Source of the DNA: Dallia pectoralis
Lineage: Eukaryota > Chordata > Actinopteri > Esociformes > Umbridae
DNA: 64,000 bases
Direction of reading: 5' to 3'
Assembly (NCBI GenBank): GCA_029465975.1
Contig: CM055730.1
Coordinates: forward strand, 10,668,741 to 10,732,740
Positions 13,173-24,539 of the stretch are shown here, one piece after another; position 1 is the stretch's first letter, and each line of letters opens with the position of its first letter. Under the pieces are notes generated by a model, which saw only the letters and a program-made list of their open reading frames with translations, did no database searches and was not told the origin of the DNA. A program made the translations under genes and the position numbers.

Positions 13173-14140
13173 AGGCCTAGCTGTAGTCTGATTTATCATG
13201 TATACCCTAGCAGGCTGTCGGCTGATTAAACCAGTGAAACTTTGTTTCACTCTGTCTTTAATCTGTCTCTCACTGAGATAAATGAGTGTGTAACACGCCA
13301 GCTCTCTTTTCTCTCTCTCTCCTTTCTTTGCTTTTCTCCCTGTTTATCTCGTTCTGTCCGTCACATGTTGAGAGCAGAGCAGACATCTGGATCCATGCAG
13401 CAGAAGTGGAGATTGAGCTTGGATATATCCCTGGTCAAAGTTAACAGAGCGTGTGTGTGTGTGTGTGTGTGTGTGTCTCTGAAGAAAAGAGTGTGGGGGT
13501 GAGTGTGTAGGTGTGAGAAAGCGAGAGAAAGGACGAGAGATGGATTGTTTGTCCCCTTTCTCTTTCTCCCTGACAACACTCTGTCAAACAGTCCCGTTCC
13601 CTCTCCTCCTCCCTGTGTGGACACAGGCACTGCGTTGTTAGGGAATAAATCTGGGGCTATTTATGATCTGCCATAACTTTTTCCTTCCTTTTTAATGGCC
13701 ACACGTTCATTGGTGAATTAAGACGGCGTTTTCTCCACCAGGCTGAGGGCCAGTGTGAGGCCTGTGAGTGTGTGGCCCCTCCCCCGGGCCCCCGTGCTAA
13801 ATCACACTGTTTGTCAGGCCCAGCTAAGCCAGTATGCGTCATTGGGGAGTGCAGGAAGCACTGGGCATAATTCTGTCCATCACAGTAATTTATTATATCG
13901 GTAGCTTTGTAATCTGGGCCCATAAATTCTGGGGGATGACAGAAAAGAATGGAGTTTGACGGCAGAGTGTTCATCAGGATTTTGGCATAACTGTAGAAGC
14001 AGTCCTCTGGCCCTCCTCTACAGCCCCTGGCCATTGTTCATATTTACACAGGGGGGCTAACCGATTCTCCAGTGTTTCAGTTCACTATTGGGTTCAAAAC
14101 AGAATGTCTTATTAGAAACGGCAGATTGAGAACATTAAGA
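13173..14140. other. Unique spacer with (GT)n
   Basis: (GT)n lies at about 13449-13474. The right part (13640-14040) is listed separately as a candidate conserved block. Confidence 0.45.
13640..14040. promoter_or_regulatory. Candidate conserved noncoding element (appearance only)
   Basis: Non-repetitive sequence with TTTATGATCTGCCATAAC, TTCATTGGTGAATTAAGAC and CAGTAATTTATTATATCGG, mixing AT-rich homeodomain-like cores and GC-rich stretches. No supported coding frame: the minus-strand frame here has no recognisable domain. Confidence 0.3.
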
Positions 14141-14144
14141 GTCA

Positions 14145-14350
14145 CACAAAGAGAGAGAGAGAGATCGATAAAGAAAGAAGGAGAGGCACGTACAGATATA
14201 CAGGGACAAGTTAGAGAGAGAGAGAGAGAGACAGAGAGAGAGACAAAGACCAAGACTGGGGAGATCCAGAGTGGGAGAGTGAACTAGATGGAGCATGGGT
14301 GAGGGAAAGAGAGATATATACGTACAGAGAGAGCAGAAAATATAATAATA

Positions 14351-14389
<39 letters not shown>

Positions 14390-14395
14390 ATTGTG
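14145..14395. repeat. Interrupted (GA)n tract
   Basis: GAGA runs at about 14149-14165, 14210-14245 and 14350-14390, separated by purine-rich degenerate sequence. Confidence 0.85.
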
Positions 14396-14964
14396 AGAGC
14401 AGCAGCAGGAGGACATGACCTTGTTCACTGTATCCATTCTGGGTGAAATATGTGTCCTGAGGACAAGGGCAACCACTGCATCTGTTTTGCAGATAGTGCA
14501 CTTGGCTCCTGGTCCATGCCATTGAATATAAATCAGCTTTGGCCGGGCATCTCAATGCTAGACCTGACTGGGAGGGCAGTGACTCTTTAACATGGACCAG
14601 ATTAAGGCCTCAGCCCAGCCATTCATCACTGTGGGAGAGATATCCCACGATATACGAGCCATTTATAGGTAATGTGGTTCCACGTGCTCGCGAGTCTTGA
14701 AAGTTCCCAGTAGACATGTCTAGTTTTCGTATCTGTTTCATTTGGATCGTATGCCGCGATACTTCAAACGCAACAGATGACTGAGATAAATCTGTCCATT
14801 GTACCTTGGCACTGAGCGTAAACCGCGCTAGCTGTTGTGTCAGAAACAAAAAGAGACAGTCCCAAAGGCAGCTTGTCAATCAGTGTCTATAAACACATCC
14901 TCAGAAGGCTTGTCTCCCAGCTAGCTCCATATTTACACGGGAAAAACACAACTATTCCCCATTC
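14396..14964. other. Unique spacer
   Basis: Unique sequence with no gene, RNA or transposon recognised. Confidence 0.45.
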
Positions 14965-16336
14965 AGTATCCCAATGTGTTTAGCTTTACAAGACGTTTAC
15001 ATATTGATCCCATTCTGTTTAGCTTTACAAGACGTTCACACATTGTATCCCAGTCTGTTTAGCTTTACAAGACGTTTACACATTGTATTTCATTGTGTTT
15101 AGCTTTACAATACGTTTACACATTGATCCAATATGTTTAGCTTTACAAGACGTTCATACATTGTATCTCATTCTGTTTAGCTTTACAAGACGTTCACACA
15201 TTGTATCTCATTCTGTTTAGCTTTACAAGACGTTCACACATTGTATCTCATTCTGTTCAGCTTTACAAGACTTTCAGACATTGTATCTCATTCTGTTCAG
15301 CTTTACAAGACGTTCACACATTGTATCTCATTCTGTTCAGCTTTACAGGACGTTCACACATTGTATCTCATTTTGTTCAGCTTTACAAGACTTTCACACA
15401 TTCTATCTCATTCTGTTTAGCTTTACAAGACGTTCACACATTGTATCTCATTCTGTTCAGCTTTACAAGACGTTCACACATTGTATCTCATTCTGTTCAG
15501 CTTTACAAGACTTTCACACATTGTATCTCATTCTGTTCAGCTTTACAAGACGTTCACACATTGTATCTCATTCTGATTAGCTTTACAAGACGTTCACACA
15601 TTGTATCTCATTCTGTTCAGCTTTACAAGACGTTCACACATTGTATCTCATTCTGTTCAGCCTTACAAGACGTTCACACATTGTATCTCATTCTGTTCAG
15701 CTTTACAAGACGTTTACACATTGTATTTCATTGTGTTTAGCTTTACAATACGTTTACACATTGATCCAATATGTTTAGCTTTACAAGACGTTCATACATT
15801 GTATCTCATTCTGTTTAGCTTTACAAGACGTTCACACATTGTATCTCATTCTGTTCAGCTTTACAAGACTTTCACACATTGTATCTCATTCTGTTCAGCT
15901 TTACAAGACGTTCACACATTGTATTTCATTCTGTTCAGCTTTACAAGACGTTCACACATTGTATCTCATTCTGTTCAGCTTTACAAGACATTCACACATT
16001 GTATCTCATTCTGTTCAGCTTTACAAGACGTTCACACATTGTATCTCATTCTGTTCAGCTTTACAAGACGTTCACACATTGTATCTCATTCTGTTCAGCT
16101 TTACAAGACGTTCACACATTGTATCTCATTCTGTTCAGCTTTACAAGACGTTCACACATTGTATCTCATTCTGTTCAGCTTTACAAGACGTTCACACATT
16201 GTATCTCATTCTGTTTAGCTTTACAAGACGTTCACACATTGTATCTCATTCTGTTCAGCTTTACAAGACGTTCACACATTGTATCTCATTCTGTTCAGCT
16301 TTACAAGACGTTCACACATTGTATTTCATTCAGTTT
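14965..16336. repeat. 40-bp minisatellite, about 34 copies
   Basis: The unit is 40 bp and contains TTTAGCTTTACAAGACGTTC followed by ACACATTGTATCTCATTCTG. Copies are over 90% alike. A variant pair with the diagnostic ACATTGATCCAATATG occurs at about 15121 and again at about 15759, 638 bp apart (16 units minus 2 bp), so a block of about 16 units was duplicated. The unit has no stop in any plus-strand frame, which gives overlapping open frames of 160-218 codons that are not genes. Confidence 0.98.
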
Positions 16337-16951
16337 TGTATTCAGGGAAACAGGGCTCTAAGGGGCCCGAACAATGAAGCGTTTGTCTCCATAGCCACTT
16401 TACAACAGGCTCAATTTGCATATCTCTCTCTCTCAAACACAGACTCTCACACCAAGCATGGGACCAGGCACATACACACACAAAAACACACTTGAGTGAG
16501 ATAGCGGCCCTTCTCTTTCAGCGTTTCATCTGAGTGTTTTTTATCGAGGCACTTCAATTTGCAGCCTGGCTGGAAGGCAGCTCCTCCTGATATGTTAATT
16601 GCCGGGTACTTAAGAACTAAAAGATTAACATAAAACCCTTTGGAAAAAAGCTAATAGTTTATGATAATTTGTGCATGGCCTTTGTCCGTCTATCATCACA
16701 TTGCCTCTGGCGGTAATGTTATCAAGCGGCTGTAAAATATAATTGCACAAAGTTCACTTGGAGATAATTGATACCAGAGTCTGTATTATTCAATTGTGCT
16801 GCAAAAGCACCATTAACAATCCGGTCCACTAAGCTATAATTAAAGTATTTTATTTTATTAACCGATTCATTATGCTGTGCAAATGATGACTCTTAAGGTT
16901 TGCTCACAAGATATACTGTCAACGATGGCCCGTAGGATTTAAATGCCTGCT
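16337..16951. promoter_or_regulatory. Spacer with strong conserved-noncoding appearance
   Basis: From about 16510 to 16920 the sequence is AT-rich, repeat-free and dense in TAAT/ATTA cores (for example GATATGTTAATTGCCGGGTA, ATTGCACAAAGTTCAC, GCTATAATTAAAG). There is no open frame of note on either strand. It sits between two minisatellites but shares nothing with them. Enhancer-like function is inference only. Confidence 0.35.
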
Positions 16952-17318
16952 CTCTCATCTCTCCGTCATGCTCTCATCTCTCCGTCATGCTCTCATCTCT
17001 CCGTCATGGTCTCATCTCTCCGTCATGCTCTCATCTCTCCGTCATGCTCTCATCTCTCCGTCATGCTCTCATCTCTCCGTCATGCTCTCATCTCTCCGTC
17101 ATGCTCTCATCTCTCCGTCATGCTCTCATCTCTCCGTCATGCTCTCATCTCTCCGTCATGCTCTCATCTCTCCGTCATGCTCTCATCTCTCCGTCATGCT
17201 CTCATCTCTCCGTCATGCTCTCATCTCTCCGTCATGCTCTCATCTCTCCGTCATGCTCTCATCTCTCCGTCATGCTCTCATCTCTCCGTCATGCTCTCAT
17301 CTCTCCGTCATGCTCTCA
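16952..17318. repeat. 19-bp CTCTCATCTCTCCGTCATG minisatellite
   Basis: About 19 copies, nearly identical: a single CATGG variant lies near 17005. High homogeneity suggests recent expansion. Confidence 0.98.
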
Positions 17319-17405
17319 CTGCAGTAAGACGTATCAGACACTGATGACAGCATTTCAATAAGCAGCTAACTACATGGAGTGGCGTCCTTAGGCCTGGGCT
17401 CAAAT

Positions 17406-17759
17406 CTCATTGGTCTAGCCCCCATTCTCATTGGTCTAGCCCCCATTCTCATTGGTCTAGCCCCCATTCTCATTGGTCTAGCCCCCATTCTCATTGGTCT
17501 AGCCCCCATTCTCATTGGTCAAGCCCCCATTCTCATTGGTCTAGCCCCCATTCTCATTCGTCAAGCCCCCATTCTCATTGGTCAAGCCCCCATTCTCATT
17601 GGTCTAGTCCCCATTCTCATTGGTCTAGCCCCCATTCTCATTGTTTTAGCCCCCATTCTCATTGGTCTAGCCACCATTCTCATTGGTCTAGCCCCCATTC
17701 TCATTGGTCTAGCCCCCATTCTCATTGGTTTAGCCCCCATTCTCATTGGTCTAGCCCCT
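17406..17759. repeat. 21-bp array carrying a CCAAT-box complement in nearly every unit
   Basis: About 17 copies of a 21-bp unit containing CTCATTGGTCTAGCCCCC. ATTGG is the complement of the CCAAT box. Spacing is exactly 21 bp, about two helical turns, and the same strand faces the same way throughout. Because 21 is a multiple of 3 the array is open for 154 codons, which is an artefact. Confidence 0.97.
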
Positions 17760-20094
17760 GGTCAAAACAAAACCACACAAAATATAGTATATAGAATATT
17801 TCTGAGAGACAAAACATCTTTTGTCTTTTGGATGATAATATGAGTGGTGATATCTTGGACAGGCCAACAAAATGCTTTGATTAAAACTAAACGCAGGTAC
17901 GCCCAGTTAGTTAACAACATATGCTTTAAAAGTAAATATCCATCTGAAGTGCGAATTTATTGGCATCCCCACAATTAAAGGGAATGGGGCTGAGAAAGAC
18001 AGATCCGTGTTCTCGGAAGATGAATAAGCAGTCTACCCCTGTTTAAATCAAGCCTTCACCACACTGTCATCAGAGTATTTCCAAGTGGAGGGACTAAATT
18101 CAATCCCGATTGGGTCTGACTGACTGGGTTTGACTAAGTGAACTCGTCCTTACAGTAAAGACACAGTGGAGTACATTTCCGGGTCTAATAAATTGGCGGT
18201 TGGCATGACAGACAGCTGCTGAGGTAAATGTATTAACATCCTCTGCAGGCGGCCGTGTTTTCATCACGGTGTAAAAACCACCGGCACGTTATCCACATTT
18301 AGAAGATTGGAATGAAGTGCTATGATGATGGCAGGAGGCTTAACTGTTGCTTTAAAGATGAACCGTTCTGAGGTGTGTTTTACAGAAATAAAACACAAAC
18401 ACGAGACACACACACACACACAGGAATGTAAAACACACACACACTTAGGACAGTACCCACGGTAAACATTTATCTTGTGTGAGCGTGTCTGTGTGTGGTA
18501 CTGCTGCTAACAGGGTCAGTCTGCCGCGGGACCTTCACTGGGTTTTTATCTGCAGCAGTGGAGCATCTGGAGCTCCTCTAAAGCACTGCCTTATCTTCTA
18601 CAGACAAACCCCAGGACCCGCCCGGCCCGAGTAGCGCAGACCACCAAGATGGCCGCTGACCCCTGACCCCGGCGTAGTCCGTGCGGTCCGACAGAGAGAG
18701 AGCGGTCTATCAAACCCGGTCTGTTTACACTCCGTACGGTCACAGTGGAGCCTAGCGTTACACCATTAACGTGACGTGAAGCATCTGCTCGACCCGACCG
18801 GTGGTTCTTCTCCGGGCCCGTTGGACCGGTCCTTAATGACTCACTGCGCTACTCGCTGACGCCATTGCTCTTCATCTGCCGATGGAAAAAAACCTGAACT
18901 GTTAGGACGAAGCATAAACAGCCATCGATCACAGGCCGTATGTACACATTTATTTTACATCCATCTTGAGATAAACACCACGAGCATTACGTGGCTTCCC
19001 AAGGTCAGACCGACTGAATCACTGTGGGAGTTCAAAGAGTGATAATGCCATGTGAAGTACAAGAATAAATCGCATTATTGCTGCATTTCTCCCCCAAAGC
19101 CAGAGGACGAGCGCTGCATTCACACCACAATGTCCTGGTGTGCGGTTGTCACATGTTAAGGACATCAGTACGGTTAAAACCCCAATAGACCTGGTCACGT
19201 GGCACATTCAAACATTTGTCTCGGCCAGTCAAACATGGTGTGCTCGCATATATCTAATCTGTGTTGGTGTGGTGGGTGGGTACTATTACCACTGGATTAA
19301 AGGAGATGAGCAAACTCTTGACCAATCCAAGAACACAAACATGGAAACCCCACAGTCCACCGTGAAAACCGGACTAAACATACCCAACCCATGCACAGTG
19401 ACCATGCACGCACTCAAGTATAAATTAAGTGTTAGGTAGGTCGCTGTGTTGTGTGTTGAGCAAAGATCTGGACCCCCTGCCTGCAGCAAACCCACCTTCT
19501 GGAAACTTCCCTCTCAGGGGCCCGTACACACAGCCTGTGATCCACTTCAAATAGAGGGCACAGGGGCGTTCTGCATCCCTGAACGCACCCCGAAACACAC
19601 CACCATGCAGATAACAGCTGACTCCTTGGTGTGTGTGTGTGTGTGTGTGTGTGCGTGTGTGTGTCTCACTTTAATTCTCTGTCTCTCCTTTCAATTCGCC
19701 CCTCTCTCTTCCCCTAATCTGAAAACAGGAGAAACACAGACAGGATGGAGCACAGACTCATTTGAGTCAATCACCTGTGAGACGGGGTGGAAAGCTTCAT
19801 GGGAGTCGCTCATTATCTGGCAACCCACCAAGCTATTAGTCACAACAACAGAGAATCAAAGAGGGAGACGGAAAGATTAAGGAGGACAGATAGTGTGAGA
19901 GATGGGATTATGAGAGAGAAACCGAGAGGAGGAGGGGGAGAGAGGGAGACGTAGAGAGGGAGACGTAGAGAGGGAGAAGTAGAGGGAAAAATAGAGTTAA
20001 GGAGAAATAGAGAGGGAACTGTGACTGCCAGGCCCATGGAGGTCCGGCCTTTACAAATCCTTTGTTTTTTGATCAGTTCATCCGGATGAAGGGG
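17760..20094. other. Unique spacer with GC-rich patch and short CA/GT runs
   Basis: 17760-18400 is unique. Short (CA)n lies at about 18410-18445. A GC- and CpG-rich patch at about 18600-18850 holds CCAAGATGGCCGCTGACC (YY1-like core). (GT)n lies at 19628-19663, and 19860-20020 is purine-rich. No exon was identified. Confidence 0.45.
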
Positions 20095-20935
20095 CAGAGA
20101 AAGGGGGCAGGGAGAGGGATGGGTGAGGGAGAGGGAGAGAGGGGTGAGGGAGAGGGAGAGAGGGGTGAGAGAGAGGGGGGTGAGGGAGAGGGAAGGGAGG
20201 GGTGAGGGAGAGGGAGAGAGGGGTGAGGGAGAGGGAGAGAGGGGGTGAGAGAGAGGGGTGAGGGAGAGGGAAGGGAGGGATGGGTGAGGGAGAGGGAGAG
20301 AGGGGTGAGGGAGAGGGAGAGAGGGGTGAGAGAGAGGGGTGAGGGAGAGGGAAGGGAGGGGTGAGGGAGAGGGAGAGAGGGGTGAGGGAGAGGGAGAGAG
20401 GGGTGAGAGAGAGGGGTGAGGGAGAGGGAAGGGAGGGATGGGTGAGGGAGAGGGAGAGAGGGGTGAGGGAGAGGGAGAGAGGGGTGAGGGAGAGGGATGG
20501 GAGGGATGGGTGAGGGAGAGGGAGAGAGGGGTGAGGGAGAGGGAGAGAGGGGGTGAGAGAGAGGGGTGAGGGAGAGGGAAGGGAGGGATGGGTGAGGGAG
20601 AGGGAGAGAGGGGTGAGGGAGAGGGAGAGAGGGGTGAGGGAGAGATGGGTGAGGGAGAGGGATGGGAGGGATGGGTGAGGGAGAGAGGGGTGAGGGAGAG
20701 GGAGAGAGGGGTGAGGGAGAGATGGGTGAGGGAGAGGGATGGGAGGGATGGGTGAGGGAGAGGGAGAGAGGGGTGAGGGAGAGGGAGAGAGGGGTGAGGG
20801 AGAGAGGGGTGAGGGAGAGGGAGAGAGGGGTGAGGGATGGGAGGGGTAAGGGAGAGAGGGGTGGAGGGGTGAGCGAGAGAGAGAGAGGGGTGAGGGAGAG
20901 AGGGGTGAGGGAGAGGGAGGGGAGGGGTGAGCGAG
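20095..20935. repeat. G-rich GGGTGAGGGAGAGGGAGAGA minisatellite
   Basis: About 840 bp of GGGTGAGGGAGAGGGAGAGA units with GGGAAGGGAGGGATGGGTGA variants in a recurring order. Four or more GGG runs per 20 bp give dense G-quadruplex potential on the plus strand. The long serine/proline/leucine frame on the minus strand is an artefact. Confidence 0.96.
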
Positions 20936-21087
20936 GATCAGCATTATTCTGGGATCATTCAGGACAAACATGCTTCCTCCTCCAGACCTCCTGAACGATC
21001 CACTTTCACCAGAGACCAGATCACTTCCAATTAACACACATTTCCTGAAATCCTGTTATAGCTCAAGTGATGCTCTTAAACCTGTCA
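20936..21087. other. Unique island between G-rich and CT-rich arrays
   Basis: About 150 bp of unique sequence separates a purine-rich from a pyrimidine-rich array. Confidence 0.5.
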
Positions 21088-21590
21088 GCCCTCCTCTCCT
21101 CTCTCTCTCTCCTCCTCTCCTCTCTCTCTCCTCCTCCTCTCCTCTCTCTCTCCTCCTCTCCTCTCTCTCTCTCTTCTCCTCCTCTCATCTCTCTCCTCTC
21201 CTCTCTCCTCCCCTCCCCTCTCCTCTCTCCTCCACCTCCTCTCCACTCTCCTCCTCTCCTCCTCCTCTCCTCTCTCCTCCTCCTCCCCTCTCCTCCCCTC
21301 TCTCTCCCCATTCTACCTCTCTTTCTCCTCTCCTCTCCTCTCCTCTCCTCCTCTCCTCTCCCCTCTCTCTCCCCATTCTACCTCTCTTTCTCCTCTCCTC
21401 TCCTCCTCCTCTCTCTCTCTCTCCTCTCCTCCTCCTCCTCCTCCTCCCCCTCCTCCTCCTCCTCCTCTCCTCTCTTTCTCCTCCTCTCCTCTCTCTCTCC
21501 TCTCTCTCTCCTCTCTCTCTCCTCCTCTCTCACTCTCTCCTCCTCTCTCTCTCTCTCTCCACCTCCCCCCCTCTCTCTCCCCATTCTACC
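21088..21590. repeat. CT-only low-complexity tract
   Basis: CTCCTCTCCTCTCTCT-like sequence, almost pure pyrimidine on the plus strand. It contains a repeated landmark, CCCCATTCTACCTCT, at about 21306, 21372 and 21579. Confidence 0.95.
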
Positions 21591-22044
21591 TCTAGCATTC
21601 ACTTGTACATGTGCTGAGAGGCAGCCTGCTACAGACTGACGACTTTCCCTAATGGGACTGAACTGCAACTTGTTGTTAGGCTGTCATTTACTAGCAGCAG
21701 TTTGACACGCCGGGCATTTAGAGCAATTCAATTAATGCTGCTTTTGTATCAATGGAGCGTTGAATTAGGTGTTGTTTGTTTTGGTGGCGGAGGCCTCAGG
21801 GATCGTAGTAAATGTCAACCGTTTGAAGAAGGCCTCGTTTGGCACGGCAATCAATGCCCACGCCAGTGCAGTGGGGGAGCCTAGATCGTATTTAACAGAA
21901 CAGAGACATCATAAACACACGGAGGGACTGTCAGGCATTAGGAGACACATTAACATGACTCTGTTGTTATTTCCTGTGATTAGATATGAAAGATGGAATG
22001 GGCCGATGGAGAGTCACAGACACGCCCCCTACAGGACATATCGG
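21591..22044. other. Unique spacer
   Basis: Non-repetitive, with TTCAATTAATGCTGC and similar AT cores. No gene was recognised. Confidence 0.45.
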
Positions 22045-22790
22045 TCATGTGGTATGGTGACATGTGGTATGGTGACATGTGGTATGGTGACATGCGGTAT
22101 GGTGACATGTGGTATGGTGACATGCGGTATGGTGACATGCGGTATGGTGACATGCGGTATGGTGACATGCGGTATGGTGACATGCGGTATGGTGACTTGT
22201 GGTATGGTGACATGTGGTATGGTGACATGTGGTATGGTGACATGTGGTATGGTGACATGCGGTATGGTGACATGCGGTATGGTGACATGCGGTATGGTGA
22301 CATGCGGTATGGTGACATGCGGTATGGCGACATGCGGTATGGCGACATGCGGTATGGCGACATGCGGTATGGTGACATGCGGTATGGTGACATGCGGTAT
22401 GGTGACTTGTGGTATGGTGACATGTGGTACGGTGACTTGTGGTATGGTGACATGCGGTATGGCGACATGCGGTATGGCGACATGCGGTATGGCGACATGC
22501 GGTATGGTGACATGCGGTATGGTGACATGCGGTATGGTGACTTGTGGTATGGTGACATGTGGTACGGTGACTTGTGGTATGGTGACATGCGGTATGGTGA
22601 CTTGCGGTATGGTGACTTGTGGTATGGTGACATGTGGTATGGTGACATGTGGTATGGTGACTTGTGGTATGGTGACATGTGGTATGGTGACATGTGGTAT
22701 GGTGACATGTGGTATGGTGACTTGTGGTATGGTGACTTGTGGTATGGTGACATGCGGTATGGTGACATGCGGTATGGTGACATGCGGTAG
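22045..22790. repeat. 15-bp GACATGCGGTATGGT minisatellite, about 50 copies
   Basis: About 50 copies of GACATGCGGTATGGT, with alternative bases at a few fixed positions (ATG/TTG, TGG/CGG, GGTGA/GGCGA, TAC). A nine-unit variant block starting at about 22321 is repeated at 22456, a 135-bp higher-order duplication. As 15 is a multiple of 3, all frames on both strands stay open (up to 341 codons); these are artefacts. Confidence 0.98.
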
Positions 22791-23032
22791 GTAGTGGGTA
22801 GTCATTTAGCATACATAACTAAATGCACACAAAATCTAAATGTAATGTTATACAAGTAGGTTTCTCCATTGAGTGCTCACCTGTGGTAGTTCATGTGAAT
22901 GGTAATAATATTGACAGCATATCATCCAGTATGAGAATATGTCATACTGACGGCGCTGGTGTTTGTAAACAGGGTAGTGACCAGTAAACAGGGTATTTGG
23001 CATCTATGTGGAGATGTGGCCGCATGCACACA
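22791..23032. other. Unique spacer
   Basis: Unique sequence with nothing recognised. Confidence 0.4.
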
Positions 23033-23235
23033 CAGAACCCCCCCCCCCACACACACACACAGCCCCCCACACACACATATCCTCTCCCCCATGCACAGCC
23101 CCCCACACAGCCACCCACACACACAGCCCCCCACGCACAGCCCCCCACACAGCCCCCACACACACAGCCCCCCACGCACAGCCCCCACACACAGCCCCCC
23201 ACGCACAGCCCCCCACACACATATCCTCTCCCCCA
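23033..23235. repeat. CACACA / GCCCCCCACGCACA array
   Basis: Repeats of ACACACAGCCCCCCAC and CACGCACAGCCCCCCA with C-runs, including a ten-base C run near 23039. Confidence 0.92.
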
Positions 23236-23633
23236 CGCACCCCGCTATCTTCCCTTCTAATCACCTTTCATTACGTGTGTTTGATCCCTGACTTCCCTTT
23301 GTACAGCGCACGTCATCACCTTTATTTTCATCTCTAATTGCCTGAGAGAGACGCCCCTTTGATAGCGCCTGCATGCCAAGCCCAACTGCTATCAGGGACG
23401 AGCGTGGAAACGTGTCGAGTATCTGTCAACCCGTCTCAGTGAAGGAGAACAGAGCGAGGGAAACAGCCCTGAATATGGCCCACCTGCAGAAGACAAACCG
23501 GTTCTCCAACAAAGATATCATGTGTCTATCAACACATCCAAAGATATAAAGATGTCATTCACTAGAGTATTGAAGGCAGGGAGAAGATGGGTGAGATGGG
23601 TGAGATGGATGGATCATAGAGGGAACGAGGCAG
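23236..23633. other. Unique spacer
   Basis: Unique sequence. No exon or transposon was recognised. Confidence 0.45.
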
Positions 23634-23808
23634 AGGGATGGTAGATGGATGGTAGATGGATGGTAGAGGGATGGTAGAGGGATGGTAGATGGATGGTAGA
23701 GGGATGGTAGATGGATGGTAGAGGGATGGTAGAGGGATGGTAGATGGATGGTAGAGGGATGGTAGAGGGATGGTAGAGGGATGGTAGAGGGATGGTAGAG
23801 GGATGGTA
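23634..23808. repeat. 11-bp GGATGGTAGAK array
   Basis: About 16 copies alternating GGATGGTAGAT and GGATGGTAGAG. Confidence 0.96.
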
Positions 23809-24427
23809 GATCAGTGAGGGGGGAGGGAGATGATGGAACAGGGGTGAAGAGAGGTGTGTCAGAGGAAAAGTTATCACTTCTTTGTCATTACCATTCCTCC
23901 TCTATCCCCCCACTACTTTTATCACCAAGGATTGTGTGTGGGTGTATGTGTGTGTGTGTGTGTGCGTGCATGCGTGGGTGTGTGTGTGTGTGAGAGTGAC
24001 TACATCGGCTGACAGCACCATCATGTTTTTAAATCACATACCTGTCCTATTTCTCTCAGCGCTGCTCAGTACTTGATGAAAACTATCTGTTTATATTATA
24101 GCTGTTTCCTTAGCGACTGACGCTCTTGCAAAGACTCACCGAATCAAAACACTAAACAAAGAGATCCATTTTACAGCCGGTTGAAAGTTCTCCATTTAAC
24201 GTGTACCAATGAAATATGTCCCTGTCCTCTGTTACCTTTTCTGAATATAACTCTATATATTTCTCCAGGAATACAGTGTCTGGTCCGGGTTTCTAAATGC
24301 CATGTTGTGTGTGGTTCAGAGGGGGCTGTGTATCTGTGTCATGTTGGGCTTGTTCACAGTCAGTCTTTAACCTTTTCACTGTGAAGTCTCATGGACCTAC
24401 AGTTCCAGCTGTACTACAACACTACCA
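23809..24427. other. Unique spacer with (GT)n
   Basis: Interrupted (GT)n lies at about 23934-23992; otherwise unique. Confidence 0.45.
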
Positions 24428-24505
24428 GCGTCCCAAATGGCACCCTATGGTACACCGTAGGGCCCAACTGTATATGGGACGAAGGGTGCCATTTGAAGGA
24501 CACAC
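24428..24505. mobile_element. Relic of a palindromic fish MITE
   Basis: Begins GCGTCCCAAATGGCACCCTA and ends with the near complement AAGGGTGCCATTTGAAGGAC, with a short degraded centre. I recognise this arrangement from a hairpin MITE abundant in salmonid and pike genomes. The copy is internally deleted and has no coding capacity. Confidence 0.7.
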
Positions 24506-24539
24506 AGCACAGACTCATTTCAATAAGATGACCTTACAA

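Noticed and set aside
14965..16495. Frames of 160-218 codons with FSFTRRSHIVSHSVQLYKTF
   Set aside because: A 40-bp repeat gives a 40-residue superperiod cycling through all frames; noncoding.
16952..17320. Possible CRISPR-like array (19-bp direct repeats)
   Set aside because: There are no spacers between the units. It is a simple head-to-tail minisatellite in a vertebrate genome.
20060..20100. Minus-strand TTCATCCGGATGAACTGA, reminiscent of the FIR... C-terminus of LRMDA
   Set aside because: Only three residues match. There is no AG acceptor in the repeat-derived sequence before it, and the rest of the terminal exon is absent.
21769..22812. MVTCG-type pentapeptide repeat protein (341 codons)
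   Set aside because: Resembles a pentapeptide repeat by period only. It is the 15-bp minisatellite, open on both strands, and lacks the A(D/N)LXX pattern.
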